A DNA stretch of 64,000 bases from Falsiroseomonas stagni DSM 19981 (GTDB taxonomy: Bacteria; Pseudomonadota; Alphaproteobacteria; Acetobacterales; Acetobacteraceae), in NCBI RefSeq assembly GCF_900114315.1, contig NZ_FOSQ01000002.1:434001-498000 (forward strand), given 5' to 3'. Under the pieces are notes generated by a model. That model searched no databases. It was not told where the DNA came from and saw nothing but the letters and a program-made list of their open reading frames with translations. Positions 28,140-37,051 of this stretch are shown piece by piece (positions within the stretch are counted from its first letter, which is position 1; the number at the start of each line of letters is the position of its first letter). A program made the translations under genes and the position numbers.

Positions 28140-28673
28140 TCACACCGTCTCCTCCGCCTGCCGCATCGCCGTGTGGATGCGCCCCAGCACGAAGGCGAAG
28201 GCAGGATAGAGCCCGGCGGAGAGCGCCGCCTGGTGCAGGGATGGCGCCGGCGCCGGCAGGTCCCAGGCCAGCAGCGCCGTCAGCATCCAGCCGAGCCCCG
28301 CCGTGCCGATCGCGAAGCCGCAGAAGGCCAGCCAGACGAAGACGAAGCTCTGCCGCACCAGGAAGCGCCGCCAGGCCACCGCCAGCCCATGCGCCACCAG
28401 CAGCGTGACGACCCCGGTGCCGAGCGGCGCCAGCGTCAGCAGGTCCTGCAACAGCGCCAGCACCGCCACGGCCGGCGGCGGCATCGCGCCCGGCCGGAAG
28501 ATGGACCAGAAAATGATGCAGGGAAGCGCCACCGCCGGCACCAGAGTGGGCAGCCCGGTCGGGCCGGAGGCCATGATCATCAGGACGGCCGCGCAGACCG
28601 CGGGGAAGGCCGCGCGCGCCAGATCGTCCAGCCGGCGCAGCAATCCGGGCGATGGTTCGGGCCGCCCGACCAT
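28140..28673 (-). CDS. mreD: Rod shape-determining protein MreD
   Basis: 177-residue integral membrane protein with five or six hydrophobic segments and very few charged loops, e.g. GLPTLVPAVALPCIIFWSIF and the LLQDLLTLAPLGTG segment that is typical of MreD (family reads DLL-x-G-xPLG). Position between mreC and mrdA confirms the call. MreD links MreC and PBP2/RodA in the elongasome. Repeats flank the gene on both sides: an inverted-repeat element before it and a palindromic spacer after it. Confidence 0.88.
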   Translation of the reverse strand: MVGRPEPSPGLLRRLDDLARAAFPAVCAAVLMIMASGPTGLPTLVPAVALPCIIFWSIFRPGAMPPPAVAVLALLQDLLTLAPLGTGVVTLLVAHGLAVAWRRFLVRQSFVFVWLAFCGFAIGTAGLGWMLTALLAWDLPAPAPSLHQAALSAGLYPAFAFVLGRIHTAMRQAEETV

Positions 28674-28683
28674 GGGGGATGAC

Positions 28684-28789
28684 CTCAGAGCCTGTGAAAG
28701 AATCGAGCTTGAGCATTAATGCCCGTTGAAATCATTGGGCTTTTTCCTCGGATTCCAGCGCTTTCGGGCATTAATTCACAAGCTCTCAG
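28684..28789. repeat. 106-bp element with nested inverted repeats between mreC and mreD
   Basis: Outer ends CTCAGAGCCTGTGAA (28684-28698) and TTCACAAGCTCTCAG (28775-28789) are inverted copies with 13 of 15 matches. An inner pair of 21-base arms (28705-28725 and 28765-28785, 18 of 21 matching, core ATTAATGCCCG) surrounds a 39-base centre. The element is A/T-rich compared with its surroundings. The mreC stop codon (28786-28788) lies within the right end, as if the element had inserted at the gene end. No coding capacity: a MITE-like or regulatory hairpin element. Confidence 0.75.
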
Positions 28790-29649
28790 CGCCGGCCACG
28801 CGGTTCGGGCCGCGCCACGGCTTCCGGCGGCAGGATGCCGCCCAGGCCGAAATCGAACAGCCGCACCACGTCCAGCCGATCCAGCCGCGCGAAAAGCTCG
28901 ACCTCCGCCGTACCCGATTCCGTCCAGCGCACCACGCCGATCGGCAACCCGGCCGGGAAGGCCACGCCCTCCGCACTGGTGACGATGCGCTCGCCCTCCG
29001 CCGGGCGGCTGCCTTCCGCCCAATGCTGCAGGCGGGGCCGCGCGCCATTGGTGCCCACCATCATCGCCCGCGCCCGGCTGCCTTCCAGCGTCACCGGGAT
29101 GCGGCTGTTCATGTCGGTAGCCAGCAGGACACGGGCGGAGCGGTTGCCCACCTCCGTCACGCGCCCGACGAAGCCCCGTTCATCCAGCGCGATCTGGCCT
29201 CGCCGCACCTGCATCTCCGGCGGGATCGACAGCAGCACCGCCCGGGCATAGACGCCGCCGCCATCCGCCACGACCCGGGCGGTGTGGTAGGCCGGCGCAC
29301 GTTCCGGGACGAAGGACAGCTGCCGCCGCAGCATCGCATTCTCGGCTTCCAGGGAGAGGGCGGCCGCCTGCCAGCGACGCAGCCGCTCATTCTCCTCCCG
29401 CAGGCGGGCATTCTCCTCCCGCATGACGAAGAGCTGTTCCAGTTCCTCGATCGCGTCGCGCACGGCATGGGCGGGTTCCGCGAAGGCGGCGTAGAAGGGC
29501 ATCAGCGCATCCGCCAGCGCCGTCCGCGCACGTTCCGCCAGCAGCGCATCGGCCTTGCCGAGCAGCATGGTGCCGAACGCCACGGCGATCAGCACGGGCA
29601 GCGACAGGCGGGACAGCGCCTGCCGGAGCGGAATGCTGAGACGGATCAA
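28786..29649 (-). CDS. mreC: Rod shape-determining protein MreC
   Basis: 287 residues. N-terminal membrane helix LPVLIAVAFGTMLL, then a coiled coil with LFVMREENARLREENERLRR (about residues 72-92) and a beta-rich periplasmic domain with GGVYARAVLLSIP, RRGQIALDERGFVGRVTEVG and NSRIPVTLEGS. MreC is the periplasmic scaffold of the elongasome. The only start that fits is TTG 29649 behind a G-rich sequence, since an in-frame TAG lies 8 codons upstream and the next Met is at residue 27. The final codons run into an inverted-repeat element. Confidence 0.93.
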   Translation of the reverse strand: MIRLSIPLRQALSRLSLPVLIAVAFGTMLLGKADALLAERARTALADALMPFYAAFAEPAHAVRDAIEELEQLFVMREENARLREENERLRRWQAAALSLEAENAMLRRQLSFVPERAPAYHTARVVADGGGVYARAVLLSIPPEMQVRRGQIALDERGFVGRVTEVGNRSARVLLATDMNSRIPVTLEGSRARAMMVGTNGARPRLQHWAEGSRPAEGERIVTSAEGVAFPAGLPIGVVRWTESGTAEVELFARLDRLDVVRLFDFGLGGILPPEAVARPEPRGRR

Positions 29650-29681
29650 CCGACGCCCCCCCGCACGAAGCTAATCCCCCA

Positions 29682-30824
<1,143 letters not shown>

Positions 30825-30973
30825 TCACGGCGCCGCGGGGTGGCGAGAGGCGCTTCCGATAGCCCTCCCCCGCCCCTGGCTCAAGCCCTGATGCGCATCC
30901 GGGACCGCGCCCGGGCGAACCCGGCGCCATCCGCAGCGTTTCGGACGGCATACGAACCCCGAAGGAGGTCACG

Positions 30974-31210
30974 ATGCGCCGTCTTCCCCTGCTTCTCCTT
31001 GTCGCCGGCGGCATGGCCGGCTGCGGCCAGTCCACCGGCGACCGCGCCGTCTCCGGCGGCCTGCTCGGCGCCGGCGCCGGTGCCGCGATCGGCGCCGTCT
31101 CCGGCGGCGGCGTCGGCACGGGGGCGCTGATCGGCGGCGCGGCGGGTGCGGCCGGCGGCGCGCTGACCAGCCCCGGCAGCGTCAACCTCGGCCGTCCCGC
31201 CTGGCGCTGA
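30974..31210 (+). CDS. Small glycine-zipper lipoprotein
   Basis: 78 residues with lipoprotein signal MRRLPLLLLVAGGMAGC (lipobox GMAGC, lipid on Cys17). The mature part is a glycine-rich zipper, GGLLGAGAGAAIGAVSGGG and a second GGAAGAAGGAL, which can form close-packed membrane helices as in YMGG/Gly-zipper proteins. A textbook AAGGAGG site lies 6 bases before the ATG. Role unknown; proteins of this kind are often stress-related envelope components. Confidence 0.8.
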   Translation: MRRLPLLLLVAGGMAGCGQSTGDRAVSGGLLGAGAGAAIGAVSGGGVGTGALIGGAAGAAGGALTSPGSVNLGRPAWR

Positions 31211-31290
31211 CCATGGCGGCCTCCCCCGCCGGGGCTTGACCCCGGCGGCCAGGCCCAGGCCATCATTCCGCCATCGGGCGGAGATGATGG

Positions 31291-31926
31291 ATGCGCGCGT
31301 TGGTGGCGGTGGCTGCCCTGATGCTGCTGGCGGGCTGCGGCGCCCCGCCCTCCAAGCCGGAGGTGCGGGCCAGCGCCGGCGTCAATTTCCGGGCCGAGGC
31401 GGCGCTGCTGGATGCCCTTCCCGCCGCCATCGCGGGATTCGAGCGGCGCGGCCCGGCCGAGCCGGACCCGACGCCCGGCATGGTCACCGGCGCCCTCACG
31501 CGCTTCGCCCGCCAGGGCGCCTTCGCCACCCTCTATCTGTTCAACCGCGGCACAACCACGGTGCCCGAGGGTCCGGCCTCGTCCCAGGCCATGGCGGAAT
31601 TGCGGGACACGCTGCTCGCCGCCTCGGTGTCCCTGGCCAGGTTGTCGCCCACCCCCCTGGCCTGGCAGCACTTCACCATCGGCAACCGCCAGGGGCAGCG
31701 GAGCGGTGGGCCGGAACTGGCCTGCGCCCGGGGCGTGCTGACGCTGCCCACGGGCCCGCGGGTCGAGATGGCCTGCGTCACCGGCCTTGATGGCCGCATG
31801 CTCAAGATCCGCATCACGGCCATGCCCGCCGCGGGCCAGGACGCCGCGGTGCAAATCGTCCTCGACAGCCTGGCCGGGCAGATGAGGGATGCGCTGGCCG
31901 GTGTCCGCCCGACCGTGCGGGCCTGA
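31291..31926 (+). CDS. Putative lipoprotein, family not recognised
   Basis: 211 residues. N-terminus MRALVAVAALMLLAGCG gives a lipobox LLAGC with Cys16. The mature part has mixed alpha/beta character (FRAEAALLDALPAAIAGFER, then FATLYLFNRGTTTVPEG) and a C-terminal helix. Two further cysteines (LACARG, MACVTG) near the middle could form a disulfide. No enzyme motif seen. Located 80 bp after the glycine-zipper lipoprotein on the same strand and convergent with an ABC exporter. Confidence 0.75.
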   Translation: MRALVAVAALMLLAGCGAPPSKPEVRASAGVNFRAEAALLDALPAAIAGFERRGPAEPDPTPGMVTGALTRFARQGAFATLYLFNRGTTTVPEGPASSQAMAELRDTLLAASVSLARLSPTPLAWQHFTIGNRQGQRSGGPELACARGVLTLPTGPRVEMACVTGLDGRMLKIRITAMPAAGQDAAVQIVLDSLAGQMRDALAGVRPTVRA

Positions 31927-31934
31927 CTGCCGGA

Positions 31935-33794
31935 TCAGCTCCGCCGCAGCATCCGGCGCAGGGCACCCCGCCCCGCCGCCACCAGCGGCCCCGCCTTGCC
32001 CTTCGGCCGCGGCGCGGGCCCGACGCGCCGCCGCACCTCCAGCCTCGCGCCATCCGGCGCGCGGGACAGGTGCAGGGTGCGGTCGTGATAGGCGTCGAGC
32101 CCCGGGCGATGGCCGATCGAGACCAGCGCGCTCTCCGCCAGTTCCTCCCGGAACAGGTTCATCATCACATCCTGGTTCTCCTCGTCGAGCGCGGCCGTCG
32201 CCTCGTCCAGGAACACCCAGCGCGGCCGGTGCAGCAGCAGGCGGGCGAAGGCCAGGCGCTGCTGTTCGCCCAGCGACAGCACGCGGTCCCACCGATCCTC
32301 CTCCTCCAGCCGCGGCACCAGATGCGGCAGCCCGCAGCGTTCCAGCGCGGCGGCCAGCGCGGCATCCGGGAATTTCTTCGGCGCGGCGGGATAGGCCAGC
32401 GCGGCGCGCAGCGAACCCAGCGGGATGTAGGGGCGCTGCGGCATGAACATCATGCGGTCGCGCGGCGGGATGCGGATCTCCCCGGCGCCCCAGGGCCAGA
32501 GGCCCGCAATGGCGCGGAACAGCGTGGACTTGCCCGTCCCGCTCTCCCCCACGATCAGCACCTTCTCCCCCGCCTTGATCTCCGCATTGGCTTCCTGGAT
32601 CACGACATTGCCGTCGGAATGGCCGATCTGGAGGTCGCGGAAGGCCAGGATCTCCCGCCCCTGCTCATCCGGCCCTTCCGTGACCGTGATGCGCTGCTCC
32701 GCCTCCATCGCCTCGGCCTCGTCGAAGGTGTCCTCCAGCGCGGCCACGCGCTCCACGTGGCTCCGCCAATCCGCCAGGATCGGGAACTTGTCGACGAACC
32801 AGTTCAGGCTGCGCGTCACCTCCAGGAACGCCTGGGTGATCTGCATGAGGACACCGAGCGTGATGGCACCGGCGAAGTAGCGCGGGCTGGCGACCAGGAT
32901 CGGCACCACCCCCGCCGCCATGCCATAGGCCGAGGTCAGCCACATCAGCCGCCGCTCGCTGCCATAGAGGTCCTTCATCACGGCGACGACCTGGCCGAAG
33001 GCGCGCTTCAGCCCGCGCTCCTCATCGGCCTCGCCCCGGATCAGCGCGATGCCCTCGCTGCTCTCCCGCATCCGGATCAGCGCGAAGCGGTGATTGCTCT
33101 CCGCCTCGTTGCGCCGGATGTTGATGTCCACCATCGGCCCGCCGATGAACCAGGTGAGCACGGAACCCACCACGGCGTAGAGCAGCGCGGCCCAGACCAT
33201 GTAGCCGGGGATCTCGAACTCATTCGCACCGAAGGCCATGTGCAGCGGCCCCGACAGCGTCCAGAGGATGCCGAGGAAGGAGGCCAGCGTCAGGATCGAT
33301 CCCAGCAGGCCGACCAGCAGGTCCACCGCCATCGCCGTCGCCCAGCGCGTATTCTCGCTGATGCGCTGGTCGGGATTGTCCGCGGCATCGGGCATGAAGT
33401 TCAGCTGGTAGTGCCGCCCGCCTTCCAGCCAGCGCCCCTGCAGCCGGTGCACCAGCCAGCGCCGCCAGTCCAGCATCAGCGCCTGGCGCGCCCAGAGCTG
33501 CGCCACCGCCGTCACCATCGCGGCGACGATCAGCGCGCCGAACATCCACATCTGGCCGAAGAAGGCCGCGCGGTCCCGGTTCTCCAGCGCGTTGAAGAAA
33601 TCCCTGTTCCACAGGTTGAACCGCACCTGCACCAGGATCTGCGCCAGCGTCAGCACGATGACGGCGATGGTCAGCAGCCAGGCGCGCCTGCGGTCCTGCG
33701 GCGAGGCATAGTAGCCGCGCGCCAGGCGCCAGAAGCGCTGGAGAAAACCCCGCCGCGGCGCGGTCTCGGCTTGCGCCTCGGTGGTATCCGCCAT
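31935..33794 (-). CDS. SbmA/BacA-like ABC transporter, fused permease and ATPase (ABC_membrane_2 type)
   Basis: 619 residues. The N-terminal half has about six membrane helices with FNLWNRDFFNALENRD near residue 58 and EANSHRF-like NEAESNHRFALIRMRE near 235, both typical of the YddA/BacA/ABCD group. The C-terminal half has Walker A GESGTGKST, signature LSLGEQQRLAFARLLLH and Walker B WVFLDEATAALDE, then a final H in SIGHRP. Relatives import peptides, cobalamin or very long chain fatty acids. Its start lies 4 bp after a secreted protein gene, so the two are co-transcribed, with a DUF1328 gene ahead of them. Confidence 0.9.
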   Translation of the reverse strand: MADTTEAQAETAPRRGFLQRFWRLARGYYASPQDRRRAWLLTIAVIVLTLAQILVQVRFNLWNRDFFNALENRDRAAFFGQMWMFGALIVAAMVTAVAQLWARQALMLDWRRWLVHRLQGRWLEGGRHYQLNFMPDAADNPDQRISENTRWATAMAVDLLVGLLGSILTLASFLGILWTLSGPLHMAFGANEFEIPGYMVWAALLYAVVGSVLTWFIGGPMVDINIRRNEAESNHRFALIRMRESSEGIALIRGEADEERGLKRAFGQVVAVMKDLYGSERRLMWLTSAYGMAAGVVPILVASPRYFAGAITLGVLMQITQAFLEVTRSLNWFVDKFPILADWRSHVERVAALEDTFDEAEAMEAEQRITVTEGPDEQGREILAFRDLQIGHSDGNVVIQEANAEIKAGEKVLIVGESGTGKSTLFRAIAGLWPWGAGEIRIPPRDRMMFMPQRPYIPLGSLRAALAYPAAPKKFPDAALAAALERCGLPHLVPRLEEEDRWDRVLSLGEQQRLAFARLLLHRPRWVFLDEATAALDEENQDVMMNLFREELAESALVSIGHRPGLDAYHDRTLHLSRAPDGARLEVRRRVGPAPRPKGKAGPLVAAGRGALRRMLRRS

Positions 33795-33798
33795 GGGA

Positions 33799-34494
33799 TC
33801 AGCGCCTGCGTTGGGGGTCGGGAACCGGGACGGGCTTCAGGGTTTCGGCGGTCTCGCCCAGCCGGTCGGCGGCCAGCGCCCGGCCATGGTCGCCGGCCAC
33901 GCCGGGCCCCTCGGCCGCCAGCCGCGCCCCCGGGCGCAGCAGGTCGCGAAAGCCGTCGGAAGCGCCGGGGGGCAGGGTGATGACCGTGCCATCATCGAGG
34001 ATGGCGCCCGCGATCTCTCCCTGCGGCGCGAAATAGGGCGCCTTCACGGTGCCGGAGACGCTGATGCGCTCCGCCCGTTCCGCCGCGCTGCGCCCGCCGA
34101 GCCGCCAGTAGAAGCGGTCCACCACGCCGGGCACGCTGTCCGCATTCGGCGCGAAGGCCAGCATGGTGATGACCGGGGCGTGGCGTGCCCGGATGCCCCA
34201 GACGATGATGGGTCGCCCCACCGGCGCGGCCTCCCGCACCGCCTGCGCGACATCGGGTGGGAAGACGATCTGCGGTCCCTCCCGGAACAGCAGCGCATCC
34301 GTCTCGCCACGCGGATTGATGAGGTATCGCTCCACCGTTCCGGTGAAGGAGGGAAGCTGCGTCGGATCGAACCAGAGATCCGATTGCGGCCGCGGTGGCG
34401 GCCGGTCCTGCGCGATCGCGGGCGCTGCAAGGCAAAGGCACGCGGCCAGGCCCAAGACGATGCGGCGCGGCGCGCCCTTCCCCCTGCTGCGCAT
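33799..34494 (-). CDS. Secreted protein with two OB-like repeats, function unknown
   Basis: 231 residues with a signal peptide ending ACLCLAAPAIAQ (cleavage near residue 29). Two similar units can be seen: FTGTVERYLINPRGETDALL with IVFPPDVAQAV and GRPIIVWGI, then VSGTVKAPYFAPQGEIAGAI with ITLPPGASDGF and GARLAAEGP. The shared pattern (GTV, P-x-GE, PP, G near the end) suggests duplicated small beta-barrels, perhaps OB folds. Family not recognised. Four bases separate it from the DUF1328 gene upstream and four from the ABC exporter downstream. Confidence 0.75.
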   Translation of the reverse strand: MRSRGKGAPRRIVLGLAACLCLAAPAIAQDRPPPRPQSDLWFDPTQLPSFTGTVERYLINPRGETDALLFREGPQIVFPPDVAQAVREAAPVGRPIIVWGIRARHAPVITMLAFAPNADSVPGVVDRFYWRLGGRSAAERAERISVSGTVKAPYFAPQGEIAGAILDDGTVITLPPGASDGFRDLLRPGARLAAEGPGVAGDHGRALAADRLGETAETLKPVPVPDPQRRR

Positions 34495-34498
34495 CCCG

Positions 34499-34663
34499 TC
34501 AGACGCCGCGGATGGCGCCGAAGACCAGGCTCACCAGGAACAGCACGATGAAGATGCCGAAGAGGATCTTCGCGATGCCGGCCGATGCGGAGGCGATGCC
34601 GCCGAAGCCGAACAGCCCCGCGATCAGCGCAACGACAAGGAAGATGAGGGTCCAGTAGAGCAT
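34499..34663 (-). CDS. DUF1328 (UPF0391) small membrane protein
   Basis: 54 residues beginning [20 protein letters not shown] and ending with VFGAIRGV, two hydrophobic helices with [14 protein letters not shown] between them. This matches the short YtjA/UPF0391 family, common and often stress-induced in proteobacteria. ATG 34663 has a strong GGGAGGTG site. A candidate EcfG-type promoter lies 33 bases upstream of the start. It is the first gene of a probable three-gene unit. Confidence 0.88.
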   Translation of the reverse strand: MLYWTLIFLVVALIAGLFGFGGIASASAGIAKILFGIFIVLFLVSLVFGAIRGV

Positions 34664-34695
34664 GAGCACCTCCCGCTTGTGGGAACCGCCCCACG

Positions 34696-34721
34696 AACGC
34701 GAGAAGGCGTGACCGGTTTCC
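34696..34721 (-). promoter_or_regulatory. Candidate EcfG (general stress response) promoter
   Basis: On the minus strand GGAAA (34721-34717), 17 bases, then CGTT (34699-34696). The known alphaproteobacterial EcfG consensus is GGAAC-N16/17-CGTT, so one -35 base differs. It is well placed ahead of the DUF1328 gene and immediately next to the phyR/ecfG locus, which raises its credibility. Confidence 0.5.
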
Positions 34722-34745
34722 CCACCGGAACGGGAAGAGGCCAGC

Positions 34746-35504
34746 TCAGACGGGGTCGAGATGCACGCCGCGCGTCACCGCCTGGTAGGTGGCGACGGCC
34801 AGCGTGGTCGGCTCGAAGGGCTTGGTGATGATGAAGGCGGGCTCCAGGTCCTGCCCCGTCAGCAGGCGCTCCGGATAGGCGGTGACGAAGATGACCGGCA
34901 CGCGATGGCGTGCCATGATGCGCGCGACGGCGGTGGCGCCATCGCCCCCCGCACCGAGGTTGACATCCGCCAGCACCAGCGTCGGCAATTCGGCGGCCGC
35001 GATCGCCACGGCCTCATCCTCGCTGGCCGCGATGCCGACCACCTCATGCCCCGCATTCTCGACCAGTTGCTGCAGGTCCATCGCGATGATCGGCTCATCC
35101 TCGATGATCAGGACGCGCGCCACGGCCCCGGCCCGCAGATGCGCGCGCGCCGCCTCCACCGCCTGCGCCGCCGCCATCACCGGCAGGCCGACGGCGATCG
35201 CCGCATGCGTCGTCTCCAGTTCCTCGAGTGAGGTGAGCAGCAGCAGCATGCGCTGCGTCGGCGTCAGCGCACCATCCTCGTCATCGCCTTCGGACAGGTC
35301 GGCCGCCTTGCGGCCGATCGCCGCGTAGAAGGCCACGCGTGCCGCCAGGACCGGCTCCAGCGCCGCATCGGGCGGCACAAGGCCGGCACGCAGCGCATCC
35401 GCCACCATGGCGTCGCCGCGCGCCTGCGAACCCGTCAGCGCGCGCGCATAGCGTCGCGCATAGGGGAGCGCACCGATCAACGCCGTCCGCCCGATCTCGC
35501 TCAT
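34746..35504 (-). CDS. phyR: PhyR-type anti-anti-sigma response regulator
   Basis: 252 residues. Residues about 1-130 form the sigma-like domain ([52 protein letters not shown]), which mimics a sigma factor to bind NepR. Residues about 132-250 form the receiver: [12 protein letters not shown], phosphoacceptor Asp in LVLADVNLG, Thr in [10 protein letters not shown] (FATGUY-like) and Lys in ITKPFEP. Phosphorylated PhyR sequesters NepR and frees EcfG. ATG 35504 with AAGGTG just upstream is chosen over a start at 35600 inside the opposite gene's leader. Divergent from two ECF sigma genes. Confidence 0.93.
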   Translation of the reverse strand: MSEIGRTALIGALPYARRYARALTGSQARGDAMVADALRAGLVPPDAALEPVLAARVAFYAAIGRKAADLSEGDDEDGALTPTQRMLLLLTSLEELETTHAAIAVGLPVMAAAQAVEAARAHLRAGAVARVLIIEDEPIIAMDLQQLVENAGHEVVGIAASEDEAVAIAAAELPTLVLADVNLGAGGDGATAVARIMARHRVPVIFVTAYPERLLTGQDLEPAFIITKPFEPTTLAVATYQAVTRGVHLDPV

Positions 35505-35560
35505 CACCTTGTCATCTCCGATCCGACAGAGTGCGGTGCCGCATCCGCCCGGTCGTTGAT

Positions 35561-36100
35561 ATGCAGCGCATCGTGATTGAACAAGCCAAAGACACGGCAA
35601 TGCGCGGCGCTATCGCGCAGTTGTTGCCGGAACTCCGTGCCGCCGCCCGGATGCTCACGCGTTCGAGAGCGGAGGCCGATGATCTCGTGCAGGACGCGGT
35701 GCTGCGGATGCTGCGAAACCTCGATGCCTTCGAACCGCAGGCGGAACTCGCGCATGACCTGCGGCTGGCCGTTCGCCCCTGGGCGTTGACCGTGCTGCGC
35801 AACGCGTTCCGCGAGGGCTGGCGCCGCGCGAAGCGCGAACAGCTGCACCGCGATGCCGCGCCCTTCGACATTCCCCCGCAACCCACGGAGCAGGAGACGG
35901 CGCATGAATTGCGCGACCTCGCCCGTTCGCTCGCCCGCCTGTCGCCCACGCTGAGAGAGGCGCTGGTGCTCGTGGCGGCGCGCGGCCTGAGCCATGAGGA
36001 AGCGGCCGCCATCTGCAACGTGCCCGTCGGCACGATGAAGGCGCGCGTGTCCCGCGCGCGAAAGGCACTCGCCGATGATCTCGCTCCCGTGATCGAGTAA
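35561..36100 (+). CDS. ECF-type RNA polymerase sigma factor (EcfG-like), first copy
   Basis: 179 residues from ATG 35561 (ATG 35600 would give 166). Region 2 is AEADDLVQDAVLRMLRNLDAF with the polymerase-binding DDLVQ core; region 4 is LARLSPTLREALVLVAARGL plus SHEEAAAICNVPVGTMKARV, the helix-turn-helix that reads the -35 element. The linker is short, so no extra domains. It is divergent from phyR (56 bp) and lies 65 bp before a second ECF gene. It may be a second EcfG-type sigma controlled by NepR or a separate ECF. Neither start has a good ribosome site. Confidence 0.85.
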   Translation: MQRIVIEQAKDTAMRGAIAQLLPELRAAARMLTRSRAEADDLVQDAVLRMLRNLDAFEPQAELAHDLRLAVRPWALTVLRNAFREGWRRAKREQLHRDAAPFDIPPQPTEQETAHELRDLARSLARLSPTLREALVLVAARGLSHEEAAAICNVPVGTMKARVSRARKALADDLAPVIE

Positions 36101-36101
36101 C

Positions 36102-36127
36102 GGAAGCGAGATGCAACCGGATACGTC
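36102..36127 (+). promoter_or_regulatory. Weak candidate EcfG-type promoter ahead of the second ECF gene
   Basis: GGAAG (36102-36106), 17 bases, CGTC (36124-36127), 38 bases before ATG 36166. Two mismatches to GGAAC-N16/17-CGTT. EcfG genes are commonly autoregulated, which is why this is listed at low confidence. Confidence 0.3.
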
Positions 36128-36165
36128 GCCCGGTCATTCCCCCTGTATCCAGGACGGAGTTGACC

Positions 36166-36750
36166 ATGCCAAACGAGTTCCACAGCCAGTTGATCACGCT
36201 GCTGCCCCGCCTGCGGGTGCAGGCCCTTGCGCTGACGCGCAACCGGGCCGCGGCGGAAGACCTGGTGCAGGACGCGGTGGCGAATGCACTGGCAGCGCAG
36301 AACAGCTTCACGCCCGGCACGAATTTCGCCGCGTGGATGCATCGCATCCTGCGCAACCGCTTCATCAGCACGCTGCGCAAGCAGCGCGAGACGACGGATA
36401 TCGAGGATCTTCCCGCCGGCGCCTTCGCCGTCAGCGCCACGCACGAGGATCGGCTGGTGCTGAAGGAACTCGGCCACGCCGTGAACCGCCTGCCCGCCGA
36501 CCAGCGGGAGGCCCTGTTCATGGTGGTCCTGCAGGGCATGTCCTACGAGGATGTGGCGGAGGCCACGGGCTGCGCGGTGGGTACCGCGAAGTCCCGCGTG
36601 TTCCGTGCGCGCCGCCAGTTGCAGACCTGGCTGATGGGCGAGGAAAGCGCGACCCGCAACGAGGCGACGCAGGCCGAGGATCGCCTCCAGGAGGCGCGCA
36701 GCGCCAGGGATCGTCGCGCGGGGCTTGGCGACCAGCAGTTGTTCGCCTAA
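36166..36750 (+). CDS. ecfG: EcfG-type RNA polymerase sigma factor, second copy
   Basis: 194 residues. Region 2 reads RNRAAAEDLVQDAVANALAAQNSFTPGTNFAAWMHRILRN(R), which has the EcfG-like FTPGTNFAAWMH stretch; region 4 reads RLPADQREALFMVVLQGMSYED and VAEATGCAVGTAKSRVFRAR. The closing Arg/Glu-rich tail is low in conservation. ATG 36166 has GGAG at 8 bases. It directly precedes nepR, so this copy is the most likely NepR-bound stress sigma. Confidence 0.9.
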   Translation: MPNEFHSQLITLLPRLRVQALALTRNRAAAEDLVQDAVANALAAQNSFTPGTNFAAWMHRILRNRFISTLRKQRETTDIEDLPAGAFAVSATHEDRLVLKELGHAVNRLPADQREALFMVVLQGMSYEDVAEATGCAVGTAKSRVFRARRQLQTWLMGEESATRNEATQAEDRLQEARSARDRRAGLGDQQLFA

Positions 36751-36763
36751 GTCCAGCCGGCAC

Positions 36764-36797
36764 GGCGCCGCAACGGCTCAGTCTCTGGTGCGGCGCC
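36764..36797 (+). terminator. Hairpin between ecfG and nepR (attenuator or partial terminator)
   Basis: Perfect inverted repeat GGCGCCGC/GCGGCGCC (36764-36771 and 36790-36797) with an 18-base loop, ending 10 bases before the nepR start. There is no T-run. It could lower nepR expression relative to ecfG or partly hide the poor nepR ribosome site. Confidence 0.5.
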
Positions 36798-36807
36798 GCT
36801 GGCGGCG

Positions 36808-37035
36808 ATGGACATGGACACAAGCGACAGCAGGACCCCTCCCCCGAAGCCGTCCCGAGCCCCGCGCCATCCGGCAACGGGCGGGGATGGCACGCCCGAC
36901 GATCCCTTCGGCCTGTGGCTGCAGCGCGGGCTGCATCAACTCTACGACAGCGTCGCGAACGAACCCATTCCGGCGGAACTCCTCCGGCTGATCGAAGCCG
37001 ACCGGACCGCCGACAAGTCCAGGGACGGCGGCTGA
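36808..37035 (+). CDS. nepR: NepR-type anti-sigma factor
   Basis: 75 residues. After a proline-rich disordered N-terminus, the core GLWLQRGLHQLYDSVANEPI followed by PAELLRLIEA matches the NepR signature (two helices around LYD-x-V-x-x-EPIP). NepR binds EcfG and blocks it until phospho-PhyR takes NepR away. ATG 36808 and ATG 36814 are both possible. Order here is ecfG-nepR-kinase, whereas nepR often precedes ecfG in other alphaproteobacteria. Confidence 0.9.
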   Translation: MDMDTSDSRTPPPKPSRAPRHPATGGDGTPDDPFGLWLQRGLHQLYDSVANEPIPAELLRLIEADRTADKSRDGG

Positions 37036-37051
37036 GGCGGCGGGGTGCGGG

